The notes below the pieces were generated by a model. The model did not search any database. It saw nothing but the letters and a program-made list of their open reading frames with translations, and had not been told where the DNA came from. Made by a program: the position numbers and the translations under genes. A DNA stretch of 64,000 bases, taken from contig NZ_VIVQ01000001.1 in assembly GCF_007829035.1 (NCBI RefSeq), forward strand, positions 62,001-126,000. The letters are read 5' to 3'. The stretch comes from Rudaeicoccus suwonensis (GTDB lineage Bacteria; Actinomycetota; Actinomycetes; Actinomycetales; Dermatophilaceae). This document shows positions 7,556 through 16,039 of this stretch, piece by piece (the first letter of the stretch is position 1; every line of letters begins with the position of its first letter).

Positions 7556-8977
7556 TCAGTTGTCGAGGTAGTCCACGAGCTGGGGTGCCTTGCCCACGTA
7601 TGTCGCAGGCGTCATCTGCAGGAAGCGCTCTTCGACGTCCGCCGGCAGCCCGAGGCCGCGCACGAATTCGCGCAGATCGGCCTCGGTGATGCGCCGACCG
7701 CGGGTGAGTTCCTTGAGGCGCTCATACGGCTGCTCCATCCCCGGCACACCCTGGGCGCCGAGCGCGCGCATCGCCGACTGGATCGGTTCGCCGAGCACCT
7801 CCCAGTTCGCGTCGAGGTCGGCGGCCATCACCGCAGGCGCCGCGTCGAGCCCGGCCAACCCGCGGCCGACGTTGTCGATTGCGAGCACCGAGTGCCCGTA
7901 TGCCGTGCCGATATTGCGCTGCATCGACGAGTCGGTGAGGTCACGCTGCAGTCGTGAGGTGACCAGCGTCGTCGCGAGCACGTCCAGCAGTGCGTTCGAC
8001 ACCTCGAGGTTGGCCTCGGCGTTCTCGAAACGAATCGGGTTGACCTTGTGCGGCATCGTGCTCGAGCCGACCGTCCCCTGGCCACGGGACTGTGCGAAAT
8101 AACCCATCGAGATGTAGGTCCACATGTCTGTCGCCACGTTGTGCAGCACTCGGTTGAAGCGCGCGATGTCGGCATACAGCTCGGCCTGCCAGTCGTGGCT
8201 CTCGATCTGCGTCGTCAACGGATTCCATCGCAGGCCAAGGGATTCCACGAAGGTCTTGGAGACCGTGATCCAGTCGGTCGACGGCACCGCGGCGACGTGG
8301 GCGCCATACGTGCCGGTCGCGCCGTTGATCTTGCCGAGGTAATCGGCACCGGCGATCCGACGCAGCTGGCGACGCAGCCGGTGCGCCGACACGGCAAGCT
8401 CCTTGCCCATCGTGGTCGGCGTCGCAGGCTGCCCGTGCGTGTGCGCCAGCAGCGGCACGTCGGCCAATTCCCTTGCCATTGCTGCGATCTGGTCGACCAG
8501 CGCGATCGCCTTGAGCAGCCAGACGTGCTGCGTGGCGCCCTGCACCATCAGCGCGTACGACAGGTTGTTGATGTCCTCGCTGGTGCAGCCGAAGTGGATC
8601 AGCTCGGCCAGCCCGACGGCGTCGTGGTCGCCGACGATCGCGGCCAGGCGCCGTTTGAGGTAATACTCCACGGCCTTGACGTCGTGCACGGTCTCTCGCT
8701 CGATCTCGGCCAACTCGACGATGTCGACGGTGTCGAACTGCGCCGGTATGTCGCGCAGCTTCGCGACCTCGGCGTCGGTCAACGGGCGGACACCCGGCAC
8801 CGCTCCGGTGGCGGTGAGGTGGATCAGCCACTCCACCTCGACGTGCACCCGCTGCCGGTTGAGCGCGGCCTCCGACAGGTGGTCGACCAGCGGGGCAACG
8901 GCGCCGCGGTAGCGGCCGTCGAGGGCGCCGAGGGCGATGGGCGGCGTGGCATCAGCAAGCGAGCGCATGCCGACCAT
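7556..8977 (-). CDS. purB: adenylosuccinate lyase
   Basis: Cytosolic enzyme of purine synthesis that releases fumarate from SAICAR and from adenylosuccinate. The fumarase/ASL signature GSSTMPHKVNPIRFE is present with the catalytic Ser loop, and HTHGQPATPTTMGKE holds a catalytic His. Length of about 473 aa matches the longer PurB class (as in E. coli). I use the ATG at 8977; an ATG at 8968 is equally possible and the one at 9007 lies too far upstream. It stands alone, without other pur genes, downstream of a VOC gene on the same strand. Confidence 0.93.
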   Translation of the reverse strand: MVGMRSLADATPPIALGALDGRYRGAVAPLVDHLSEAALNRQRVHVEVEWLIHLTATGAVPGVRPLTDAEVAKLRDIPAQFDTVDIVELAEIERETVHDVKAVEYYLKRRLAAIVGDHDAVGLAELIHFGCTSEDINNLSYALMVQGATQHVWLLKAIALVDQIAAMARELADVPLLAHTHGQPATPTTMGKELAVSAHRLRRQLRRIAGADYLGKINGATGTYGAHVAAVPSTDWITVSKTFVESLGLRWNPLTTQIESHDWQAELYADIARFNRVLHNVATDMWTYISMGYFAQSRGQGTVGSSTMPHKVNPIRFENAEANLEVSNALLDVLATTLVTSRLQRDLTDSSMQRNIGTAYGHSVLAIDNVGRGLAGLDAAPAVMAADLDANWEVLGEPIQSAMRALGAQGVPGMEQPYERLKELTRGRRITEADLREFVRGLGLPADVEERFLQMTPATYVGKAPQLVDYLDN

Positions 8978-9029
8978 CGTCCCAGGAGCCTGGACCCCGG
9001 GCTGCATCAGGCCTGAGTCAGGCCCCGAG

Positions 9030-9803
9030 TCACTGCCCGATCAACTCGATGAGCGAGAAGACCTCACCGTGCTTGCCCTGCATGAGCGCTTCCGGCCCGA
9101 AGGGCGTGTCCATCGTCATGAGGATCTGCGCGCCGAGTTCCTGGGCGATCTGTGCCGAGGAGTCACGGTCGGCGACGCAGAAGTGCACCAGCCAGCTTGC
9201 CGGCACGTCGTCGGCCAGTTCATCGGCCTGGTGGATCCCGCCGACCGGACCGCTGCCCGGCACGCTGAACGTGACATAGCCCGGGCCGGTCTCCTGGAAC
9301 TGGTAGCCGAAGACCGCGCCGTAGAACTCCCGAGCGGTCGCCAGGTCGCGCGTCATCAGGTCGTTCCACGCCACCGAGCCGGGCTCGTTGTAGATCCCGA
9401 AACCGCGGTGGACCCCGGCCTGCCACAGCCCGAAGGCCGCACCTGTGGGGTCGACGCAGAACGCCATCCGCCCCAGGTCGGTCACAGTCGTCGGTTCGAC
9501 GATGACCTGCCCGCCCGCGCTGCGGACCGCATTGCAGGTGGCATCGACGTCATCGGTCGCGAGGTAGGTCGACCAGACCGTTGGCTGGTCCTCGCTCATG
9601 TGCGGCATCAAACCGGCCGCGGCGTGGTCGTCCTTGAGGCAGGTCAGGTAACCACCGGTGTCCTCCGGGCCCTCCTCGATGTGCCAGCCGAACAGTTTGC
9701 CGTAGAAGTCGCGGGCGTGGTGCATGCCGCGGTGCTCGGGCGCGAAGGCGCAGTCGACCCAGCATGGTGTGCCGGCGGTCCACATCGTGGTGCGGGTAGT
9801 CAT
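9030..9803 (-). CDS. two-domain VOC-family protein
   Basis: A 257-aa tandem VOC protein: module 1 about residues 10-125 (from PCWVDCAFAPEHRGMHHARDFYGKLFGW), module 2 about 135-257 (from VAWNDLMTRDLATAREFYGAVFGY). Such double-glyoxalase proteins are abundant in actinobacteria, where some are annotated as glyoxalase-like or hydroxylase proteins. Start at ATG 9803 (MTTRTTMWTAG); the longer reading to 9848 enters the promoter region. Divergent from the small gene at 9935. Substrate unknown. Confidence 0.8.
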   Translation of the reverse strand: MTTRTTMWTAGTPCWVDCAFAPEHRGMHHARDFYGKLFGWHIEEGPEDTGGYLTCLKDDHAAAGLMPHMSEDQPTVWSTYLATDDVDATCNAVRSAGGQVIVEPTTVTDLGRMAFCVDPTGAAFGLWQAGVHRGFGIYNEPGSVAWNDLMTRDLATAREFYGAVFGYQFQETGPGYVTFSVPGSGPVGGIHQADELADDVPASWLVHFCVADRDSSAQIAQELGAQILMTMDTPFGPEALMQGKHGEVFSLIELIGQ

Positions 9804-9905
9804 AAGGCAGGTGTATGCCGCCGCCGCCCTCATTGGCAAGTCAGTCACCCGACCCTGGGCGGCTGCGGAGATTCTTACTGATTCGTCGTGTGGAATTGGC
9901 CATGT

Positions 9906-9928
9906 TGTTACCTACGCTTCCGTAACAT
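9906..9928 (+). promoter_or_regulatory. dyad operator-like site over a -10 box
   Basis: TGTTAC (9906-9911) and GTAACA (9922-9927) form a 6-bp inverted repeat with a 10-bp spacer. The right arm overlaps TAACAT (9923-9928), a -10 box six bases before the ATG at 9935. The layout suggests repression by a dimeric regulator, TetR-like by shape of the site (inference). Confidence 0.5.
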
Positions 9929-9934
9929 TGCTTT

Positions 9935-10369
9935 ATGGCCAGAAGATGCAGCGATGATCGGCAATTGGTGCCTGTCGCGGCGCTGCTGGCCGGACCGGTG
10001 TGCCGGCGTCTGCGTGCTGTCGCTGCCGACGTCATCGACGATCCGGCCGCACTGCAGCGGTTGCTCGACCGGGCCGACGCCGTGGTTGGGGACTGCGAGG
10101 ACGCCGATCCGATCGCGACGCTCGCCCTTGATGTCGCCTGGTCGGTGCTCGTGGTGCACGTGGAAGATCTGCAGGAGGGGCGCCTGTGGCGTGATGAGCC
10201 GGACGCCGAATGCGACGAGGCCCGCTACACGGTGCTGGTCGCCGCGCTGCAACGTCTGGTCGCGGATCCCCCTGACGGTGGAAGTGACGCGCAGGAGAAA
10301 CTACGTGATCTCACCGAGTTGGTGCGTTGGGTGACCTGGGCCCCGCAGAATTTGCTTCCGGCCCACTGA
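9935..10369 (+). CDS. hypothetical helical protein
   Basis: A 144-aa acidic, mostly helical protein that I do not recognise. It has regularly spaced Asp/Glu/Arg and no signal peptide or membrane segment. Notable segments are LLDRADAVVGDCEDADPIATLALDVAWSVLV and, at the C-terminus, LRDLTELVRWVTWAPQNLLPAH. Start ATG 9935 lies six bases after TAACAT, so the message is likely leaderless, and a dyad covers the promoter. Lies between a divergent VOC gene and a convergent phosphatase gene. Confidence 0.55.
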   Translation: MARRCSDDRQLVPVAALLAGPVCRRLRAVAADVIDDPAALQRLLDRADAVVGDCEDADPIATLALDVAWSVLVVHVEDLQEGRLWRDEPDAECDEARYTVLVAALQRLVADPPDGGSDAQEKLRDLTELVRWVTWAPQNLLPAH

Positions 10370-10412
10370 GGCCGCACAGCCACAGCGTGATAGATCTCAA
10401 TTCACTGCCCTG

Positions 10413-10898
10413 TCAGCGCAGTTCGCGTTTGAGTTCCTCCACGACACCGGCGCACGCCGCCTCGATCTGGGTCAAGCAGCGGTCGAAGTCGCTGGCGTTG
10501 CCGTAGTAGGGGTCATCCACCTCGAGGGTGCCGGCGGTGACTGCTTCGGGGTCGAACTCGCGCATCAGTTGGACGCGTGCGGTGCTGTGTGCCCCCGCCA
10601 TACGCAAGACGTCGTGCAGGTGGCCGTTGTCGGCAACCAGGATCAGATCCCGGGTCTGCAGGTATGGCGGATCCAGTTGTCGCGCCACATGCTGATCGCC
10701 GTCGTATCCGGCCTTCGCGAGCGCGGCGACGGTGCGCCGGTCCGCGGGGTCGCCCGCGTGCCAGTCGCCGGTGCCGGCGGAGTCGACTTCGACCTGGTCG
10801 GCCAGTCCGGCGTCCGGCAGCATCGCCCGCAGGACGATCTCCGCCATCGGAGATCGGCAGATGTTGCCCGAACACACGAAACACACCCGGTAGCTCAC
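10413..10898 (-). CDS. low-molecular-weight protein tyrosine phosphatase
   Basis: A 161-aa LMW-PTP. The P-loop CSGNICRS (residues 9-16, C-x5-R-S) carries the nucleophilic Cys and Arg, and the general-acid loop is DDPYYG near residue 130. In actinobacteria such enzymes are secreted or act on tyrosine kinases; no kinase is nearby. The GTG start at 10898 is 24 bp after galK on the same strand and has its own TAGTGT box seven bases upstream, inside the short gap, so it may be both co-transcribed with gal genes and independently transcribed. Confidence 0.9.
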   Translation of the reverse strand: MSYRVCFVCSGNICRSPMAEIVLRAMLPDAGLADQVEVDSAGTGDWHAGDPADRRTVAALAKAGYDGDQHVARQLDPPYLQTRDLILVADNGHLHDVLRMAGAHSTARVQLMREFDPEAVTAGTLEVDDPYYGNASDFDRCLTQIEAACAGVVEELKRELR

Positions 10899-10922
10899 CT
10901 GGCCGACACTACGTGACGGCGT

Positions 10923-12098
10923 TCACCGCAGGCGGCCGGCGCCGTCTCCCGCCTCGGCCACGAAGGCCGTCGGCGCTGGAAAACCGCCGGCTGCGGCGGC
11001 CGTCGCGCATGCAACGGCGATCGCGTCGCATTGATCCTTGTCGACCAGCGCGATCACGCATCCGCCGAATCCGCCACCGGTCATGCGTGCGCCGTAGGCA
11101 CCTGCGTCGACCGCTGCACGCTGCAGCGCATCGACCGACGGCGCGGTGATGTCGAAGTCGTCACGCATCGAGGCGTGGGAATCGTTGAGCAGCGGGCCTA
11201 TTCGGCGCACATCGCCGCCGTCCTGCAGTAATGCGGCGACCTGCTCTACACGAGCGGAGTCGGTGACGACGTGTCGCGCGCGGCGTCGCAGCAGCGACGA
11301 CAATGGCGCGAGCGTCTGCTCGAGCCCGGCGAGCGGCACATCTCGCAACTGCTCGACTCCTAGCTGCTCGGCCGCCTCCTGGCAGGCGCGTCGCCGCTGC
11401 ACGTATTCGCCGTCGGCGTGCGTGTGCGCGGTGTGCGAATCGATCACCAGCAGGCTCAACCGCGAGTCCCGAAGCTCGAACGGCAGGTGGGTGATCGTGA
11501 CGGCGCGAGTGTCGATCTGCATCGCCTGACCAGCGCGGCCGCACACCGACGCCAACTGGTCCATCAACCCGGTCGGCGCGCCAGCGATGTGGTTCTCCGC
11601 ATCGCGGCCGAGGTCGGCGATCGACTCCTTGGCCAGCTGCCAGTCCATGAGGTCCGACCACGCCCGCGCGGTGCCGCAGGACAGCGCCGCCGACGACGAC
11701 AGCCCTGCTCCGGTCGGCACATTCGAGGCCAGCACGATGTCGAGCCCCTTCACCGGCAGGTCCCGCTGACGTGCTGCCCAGCCGACACCGACGACGTATG
11801 CCGCCCAGCCGAACGATCCGCCCGGTGCCACGTCGTCGAGGTCGACCGTCACCGGACGACCGTCGTCGACCTGCACCGACGCGACGCGCACGACCGCGTC
11901 CTCGCGCCGCCGCACGACGGCCACCGTGTGCTGCTGCAGCGCGATCGGCAGCACAAAACCGCCGTTGTAGTCGGTGTGTTCGCCGATCAGGTTGACCCGT
12001 CCCGGTGCCGCCCACACGCCGTCGGGAGCACCGTCATACAGCTGCGAGAATCGCGCGACGAGCGCGTCCACGTCGACAGCCGGGGGATTGGCGATCAC
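10923..12098 (-). CDS. galK: galactokinase
   Basis: ATP-dependent phosphorylation of galactose at C1, second step of the Leloir pathway after mutarotation. 391 aa, GHMP family: galactokinase signature GRVNLIGEHTDYNGGFVLP at residues about 33-51, ATP loop VPTGAGLSSSAAL, and a C-terminal TGGGFGGCVIAL. The GTG start at 12098 overlaps the galT stop (GTGA), showing translational coupling. The epimerase needed to complete the pathway is at 31.6-32.6 kb. Confidence 0.95.
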   Translation of the reverse strand: MIANPPAVDVDALVARFSQLYDGAPDGVWAAPGRVNLIGEHTDYNGGFVLPIALQQHTVAVVRRREDAVVRVASVQVDDGRPVTVDLDDVAPGGSFGWAAYVVGVGWAARQRDLPVKGLDIVLASNVPTGAGLSSSAALSCGTARAWSDLMDWQLAKESIADLGRDAENHIAGAPTGLMDQLASVCGRAGQAMQIDTRAVTITHLPFELRDSRLSLLVIDSHTAHTHADGEYVQRRRACQEAAEQLGVEQLRDVPLAGLEQTLAPLSSLLRRRARHVVTDSARVEQVAALLQDGGDVRRIGPLLNDSHASMRDDFDITAPSVDALQRAAVDAGAYGARMTGGGFGGCVIALVDKDQCDAIAVACATAAAAGGFPAPTAFVAEAGDGAGRLR

Positions 12099-13171
12099 CG
12101 TGCCACCTCACGCAGGCGCGTGGCGAGCGCCTCGGGCAGGCCGTCGTTGACGAAGGCGCCCTGGCCGGACTCCGAACCGGCGAGAGCCTTGACCTTGCCC
12201 TCACCACGCCGGATCGAATACAGCTCCAGGTGCAGCCAGGCGACTTCGCGGTCGCGTCGCACCGGAGCCTGCTGCCAGGCCGCTATGTATGGCGTGGGCT
12301 CTGAGTACAACCGGTCGAACCGGCGCAGCACGTCGAGGTAGATCGTCGCGAACGAGTCGCGTTCGGCGTCGCCCAAGGCAGGTAGGTCGGGCACCTGCCG
12401 GCGGGGGTAGAAGTGCACCTCGATCGGCCACCGCGCCGCGAACGGCACGAAGGCGACCCAGTGCTCGTTCTGCGTGACCACGCGTTCGCCGGAGGCGATC
12501 TCGGCATCGATGATGTCACCGAACAGGCTTCTGCCCGTGCGGCTGTGGTGCTCGGTGGCGGCCGCGAGCTCCTGCGCTGCGCGCGGCGGCACGAAGGGGT
12601 AGGCGTAGATCTGGCCGTGCGGGTGCTGCAGGGTCACGCCGATCTCACGGCCGCGGTTCTCGAACGGGAAGACGTGCTCGACCGCATCCAGCTGCGACAG
12701 CTCGCAGGTGCGGTCGGCCCAGGCGTCGACGACCAGCCGCGCCTGGGCGGGCGTCAGCGCGGCGAAGGTGGAGTCGTGGTCGCTGGTGAAGCAGACGACC
12801 TCGCACCGTCCGACGCCGGCGCGCAACTGCTCCATGCCGTCGGTGACGGCGTCCAGAGCCTCGGCGTTCATCGCGAAGGAGGGAAAGCGGTTCTCGAAGG
12901 CGACGACTTCGTACTCGGTCGACGGAACCTCCGACAGGTGGGTCCGCGACGGGCACAGCGGGCACTCGTCGGCGGGTGGCAGATAGGTGCGGGTCTGGCG
13001 GTGCGAGGCGATGGCGATCCATTCGCCGGTCAGTGGGTCGCGACGCAACTGCGAGCTGGTGACTGCCTCGGGCAGATCGCGGCGGTCCACCGCGGGGATG
13101 CGGTGACGATCGCCTGCGTCATACCAGATGATTTCCCGGCCGTCGGCAAGTCTGCCTTTGGTGCGCTGCAT
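12095..13171 (-). CDS. galT: galactose-1-phosphate uridylyltransferase
   Basis: Transfers UMP from UDP-glucose to galactose-1-phosphate. 358 aa of the HIT superfamily with the catalytic HPHGQ (uridylylated His is the second) and zinc-type ligands CPLCPS plus ENRGREIG. Start ATG 13171 (MQRTKGRLADGREIIWYD) matches the family; the in-frame extension to 13345 reads through the promoter and a terminator hairpin. First gene of galT-galK(-phosphatase). A dyad 20 bp upstream is the likely control site. No gal transporter or gal regulator is in the window. Confidence 0.93.
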   Translation of the reverse strand: MQRTKGRLADGREIIWYDAGDRHRIPAVDRRDLPEAVTSSQLRRDPLTGEWIAIASHRQTRTYLPPADECPLCPSRTHLSEVPSTEYEVVAFENRFPSFAMNAEALDAVTDGMEQLRAGVGRCEVVCFTSDHDSTFAALTPAQARLVVDAWADRTCELSQLDAVEHVFPFENRGREIGVTLQHPHGQIYAYPFVPPRAAQELAAATEHHSRTGRSLFGDIIDAEIASGERVVTQNEHWVAFVPFAARWPIEVHFYPRRQVPDLPALGDAERDSFATIYLDVLRRFDRLYSEPTPYIAAWQQAPVRRDREVAWLHLELYSIRRGEGKVKALAGSESGQGAFVNDGLPEALATRLREVAR

Positions 13172-13190
13172 CGCCCATCGCTTTCCATAA

Positions 13191-13212
13191 CCGAACGTTG
13201 GAAAATGTTCGG
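13191..13212 (-). promoter_or_regulatory. inverted repeat upstream of galT
   Basis: CCGAAC (13191-13196) and GTTCGG (13207-13212) form a 6-bp dyad with a 10-bp AT-richer spacer, 20-41 bp upstream of the galT ATG. Position and symmetry suit a galactose-responsive repressor; the half-site resembles CGAAC-type sites of DeoR-family sugar regulators (inference). Confidence 0.45.
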
Positions 13213-13252
13213 ATCCGTTGTACCACGAAAAACTCACAGGTTCCACGCGTGC

Positions 13253-13288
13253 CGAAGGCCGGCACCCGCATGGGGATGCCGGCCTTCG
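13253..13288 (-). terminator. hairpin after the DUF4282 gene
   Basis: Perfect 12-bp stem CGAAGGCCGGCA / TGCCGGCCTTCG with a 12-nt loop, 23 bp past the stop of the leftward gene at 13311 and before the galT promoter. No U-run follows, so it is of the intrinsic-like actinobacterial kind. Confidence 0.65.
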
Positions 13289-13310
13289 CGCGTCGCGGTA
13301 ACCGCAGTCG

Positions 13311-14078
13311 TCAGGCCTTGTCGCGCTGGGCGATCCGGGCGACATTGATCGCCAGTTCGAGCACCAGGCGGAAGATGCCGACGAAGACGATGAGCAGCAC
13401 CAGCGACGTCACCGTGTGGATGAACGCCGAGAGCCCACTCATGTTGTCGAAGTGGTACTGACCAGAGCTGGTGCTGCCCCAGTAGTAGGTCAGGTCGCTG
13501 ATGAAGTTCAGCACCGCCCACACGATCGCGCCGAGGAACAACAGGCTGGCGATCCGCTCGGTCAGCGACTTCTTGAACTGCAGGTCGCTGAACAGTGCAC
13601 CGATGCCTTCGCCGGCGCCGGACGCGATCTGACCCGCGTCGGAGGCGAACTGCTGACCGACCTGCTGGGCCTGCTGGCCGAAACCCTGGCCCTGCGGCTG
13701 CGCCTGGGTGTAACCCTCGCTGCCGGTCTGCTGGCCATAGCCGTATCCGCCGTCGTGACCGGCCGGCTGACCGTAGCCGCCCTGGTCGTAGCCGGTGGGA
13801 GCGCTCTGCCCCTGGTCGTAGCCGGTGGGAGCGCTCTGCCCCTGGTCGTAGCTCGGCTGTGCGTCGTGGCCGGCCGGTTGACCGTACCCCTGGCCCTGGC
13901 CCTGGCCCTGGTCGTAGGGCTGGTTGTACGCCTGGCTGTAGCCCTGGCCAAGACTCTGACCTTGCGGCGCACTGCCGCTCTGGTCATAGGGCTGCTGCGC
14001 CGGCTGGCCCCCCTGCTGGGCGTCCTGATTCTCCTGGCCCTGATTGTCGTTCCACGAACCACCGGTAGGTGTTGACAT
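13311..14078 (-). CDS. DUF4282 membrane protein with Gln/Gly/Tyr-rich N-terminus
   Basis: 255 aa in two parts. Residues about 1-150 are low-complexity, dominated by Q, G, Y, S, P and A, with imperfect repeats such as GQSAPTGYDQ (two identical 30-bp DNA copies in tandem near 13783-13842). Residues about 160-255 are a DUF4282 domain with two membrane helices (IASLLFLGAIVWAVLNFI and VTSLVLLIVFVGIFRLVLEL). The start is firm: AGGAGGAG lies just before ATG 14078. The disordered segment should face the cytoplasm; its role is unknown. Such N-terminal tails are seen on other actinobacterial DUF4282 proteins. Confidence 0.75.
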   Translation of the reverse strand: MSTPTGGSWNDNQGQENQDAQQGGQPAQQPYDQSGSAPQGQSLGQGYSQAYNQPYDQGQGQGQGYGQPAGHDAQPSYDQGQSAPTGYDQGQSAPTGYDQGGYGQPAGHDGGYGYGQQTGSEGYTQAQPQGQGFGQQAQQVGQQFASDAGQIASGAGEGIGALFSDLQFKKSLTERIASLLFLGAIVWAVLNFISDLTYYWGSTSSGQYHFDNMSGLSAFIHTVTSLVLLIVFVGIFRLVLELAINVARIAQRDKA

Positions 14079-14117
14079 GTCTCCTCCTGAGATCGGTTGC
14101 CGCCCAGGCTACAAGCG

Positions 14118-14765
14118 CTAACCCGCAACGCCTCGCTCATAGGCATAGGTCACCAGCGCGGCGCGCCCCGCGCATCCGGTCTTGGCCAGCAGGTGGTTGA
14201 TGTGGGTCTTGACCGTGCTCATCGAGACATACAGTTCGCGCGTGATCTGGGCGTTCGACAGCCCACGTGCTATCAGCCGCAGCACCTCGACCTCGCGCTC
14301 GGTCAAACCGTCCGCGCTGTATGCCGCATCGTCGTCCGGCTCGGTCGTGGCCGGCGCGGCGAGCAGTGCCGCCGTGACGCGCGTATCCAGCAGAGAGCGT
14401 CCACCGGCAGCGGCACGGATGGCGCTGGCGATGGTGTCCGGATCGGCGTCCTTGTTGAGGAATCCGAGCGCACCGGCGCCGACGGCATCGCGGATCGTGG
14501 CGTCGTCGTCATACGTGGTGAGGGCCACACACCGCGTGCGTGCATCCGCTGCGGCCAGGCGCCGGATTCCTTCCACTCCACCGATGCCGGGCATCCGCAG
14601 GTCGGTCAGCAGCACATCCGGGTCGAGGCTCTCGACGGCGGCGATGGCCTCCTCGGCGCTCGCGGCGACGCCCAGCACCTCGATGCCCTCGATGAGTGCC
14701 AGCATCGATCGCAGCCCTTCCCGCACGACGGTCTGGTCGTCGGCGATCAGCACGGTGACAGTCAT
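14118..14765 (-). CDS. NarL/LuxR-type response regulator
   Basis: 215-aa response regulator. Receiver domain: acidic pair ADDQ, phospho-acceptor Asp in LLTDLRMPG (about residue 54), conserved Lys in FLNKDAD. C-terminal LuxR HTH: LTEREVEVLRLIARGLSNAQ onward to STVKTHINHLLAKTG. The ATG at 14765 overlaps the kinase stop (ATGA), so the pair is translationally coupled. The probable target site is the palindrome at 15978-16005, in front of the divergent membrane-protein gene. Confidence 0.9.
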   Translation of the reverse strand: MTVTVLIADDQTVVREGLRSMLALIEGIEVLGVAASAEEAIAAVESLDPDVLLTDLRMPGIGGVEGIRRLAAADARTRCVALTTYDDDATIRDAVGAGALGFLNKDADPDTIASAIRAAAGGRSLLDTRVTAALLAAPATTEPDDDAAYSADGLTEREVEVLRLIARGLSNAQITRELYVSMSTVKTHINHLLAKTGCAGRAALVTYAYERGVAG

Positions 14766-15925
14766 GATGCCTCCCAGGATGCCCGCACGCACCAGCCCTC
14801 GGCGCTCGGGCCCGCGGTGAAGTCGCCGCCACTGGCGCACACGCGTTTCCGCAGGCCGGCCAAACCGTGGCCGCCGCTGACGTGGTCTGACTGCGGGGCC
14901 GTGGCGACGTCGCCATACGTGATGAGCTGAATCTCGTTGACGCTCAACGTGATCGAGATCGGCCACCCGGGAGAGTGTCGTATGGCGTTGGTCAGCGACT
15001 CCCGCAGCAGCGCCTCGGCGACCTGTTGCCGGTCGGCGGCCATGGCGCCGGCGTCACCGGTGACGTCGATCTGAGCGCCGGTGCTGTCGCGCAGTCGCTG
15101 AACGGTCTCGGTCAGCCATTGCTGCAGCGGGGTTGCGGTCGCGGCGGGCGCTTCTCCCTTGAGACTTTCGACCGCATCGCGGGCGCCGACTAGGCCCTCG
15201 CGCGCAAGCTCGGTGGCTGCCGAAAGTCGTTGTTGCAGAGCCTCACTCGCATTCTCCTGGCGTGCCTGCAATCCCGCGGTCTGCAGCGAGACGATCAGTC
15301 CCGACAGCGTGTGTGCGAGCACGTCGTGCAACTGGGCAGCGACCTCGCGCTGTCGCTCCGCGGCGTCGACCCGGCTGCGTTCCCGGGCGATGACGATCTC
15401 CTGGCTGGCGGCCAGATCAAGAGCCTCGGTCTGCCGCCGCCGTTGCTGTGTAATGATCACGATCCCGGCCACGATGAGCAGATCGACCAGCAAGGTCGTC
15501 AGGCCGTTGCTGCCGTAGAGACTGGCGACGAAGAAGCCGGCGACCGGTGGCACGCACAGTGCCAACATGTGGCCGAGGTCCGGCATCCGCATCGCTGTCA
15601 CGATCGGCACGTACGCGATGAATGCGAGGCCGCCGTCCGGCATGCAGCTGATCACGACCAGTGCGCCGACCGACATCACCCACAACGCCAGGGTGGACCA
15701 GCCCTCGGTGTCGTAATCAGGGCTGTCCGCAGCCCACCACCTGTTGCCGATCATCAACCCGACCAGGACAGCGGTGATGGCAACGCCTGCGACGGCGAAT
15801 CGCCACGTCGGATAGCTGTTTCGGTGGTCGTCGACGGCGGACACATACGTCCAGACACTTCCGACCAGGACGACCAGCCGGATGGCCAGCCGATCCAGGC
15901 GGAGGTCGTCGATGTGTTTGATCAC
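14762..15925 (-). CDS. sensor histidine kinase (HisKA_3, DesK-like)
   Basis: 387-aa membrane kinase. About five hydrophobic segments fill residues 10-165, followed by a coiled linker and the dimerisation/phosphorylation helix QLHDVLAHTLSGLIV with the acceptor His. The ATPase domain has an N-box (LLRESLTNAIRHS) and G-box (GGHGLAGLRKRV). No extracytoplasmic sensor domain exists, so the stimulus is probably membrane-borne. I use GTG 15925, seven bases after TAGGTT; a TTG at 15934 is inside that box. Divergent from the 16040 gene. Confidence 0.88.
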   Translation of the reverse strand: MIKHIDDLRLDRLAIRLVVLVGSVWTYVSAVDDHRNSYPTWRFAVAGVAITAVLVGLMIGNRWWAADSPDYDTEGWSTLALWVMSVGALVVISCMPDGGLAFIAYVPIVTAMRMPDLGHMLALCVPPVAGFFVASLYGSNGLTTLLVDLLIVAGIVIITQQRRRQTEALDLAASQEIVIARERSRVDAAERQREVAAQLHDVLAHTLSGLIVSLQTAGLQARQENASEALQQRLSAATELAREGLVGARDAVESLKGEAPAATATPLQQWLTETVQRLRDSTGAQIDVTGDAGAMAADRQQVAEALLRESLTNAIRHSPGWPISITLSVNEIQLITYGDVATAPQSDHVSGGHGLAGLRKRVCASGGDFTAGPSAEGWCVRASWEAS

Positions 15926-15977
15926 GGCGACCAACCTACGCAGGACTACGTGGCGGTGGAGGCGGGCCGACGCGAGA

Positions 15978-16005
15978 TCAACCCTGGCTCAACCCGCGGG
16001 TTGAG
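15978..16005. promoter_or_regulatory. 18-bp perfect palindrome plus extra half-site, likely response-regulator operator
   Basis: CTCAACCCGCGGGTTGAG (15988-16005) is a perfect palindrome. A further TCAACCC lies at 15979-15985, one helical turn to the left in direct orientation. The site is between the sensor-kinase gene and the divergent membrane-protein gene, 35 bp before the latter's ATG, the usual place for NarL-type activator sites. Confidence 0.6.
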
Positions 16006-16039
16006 GCCTGTGAGCCGGCGAAACGACAGGCTGAAGGAC

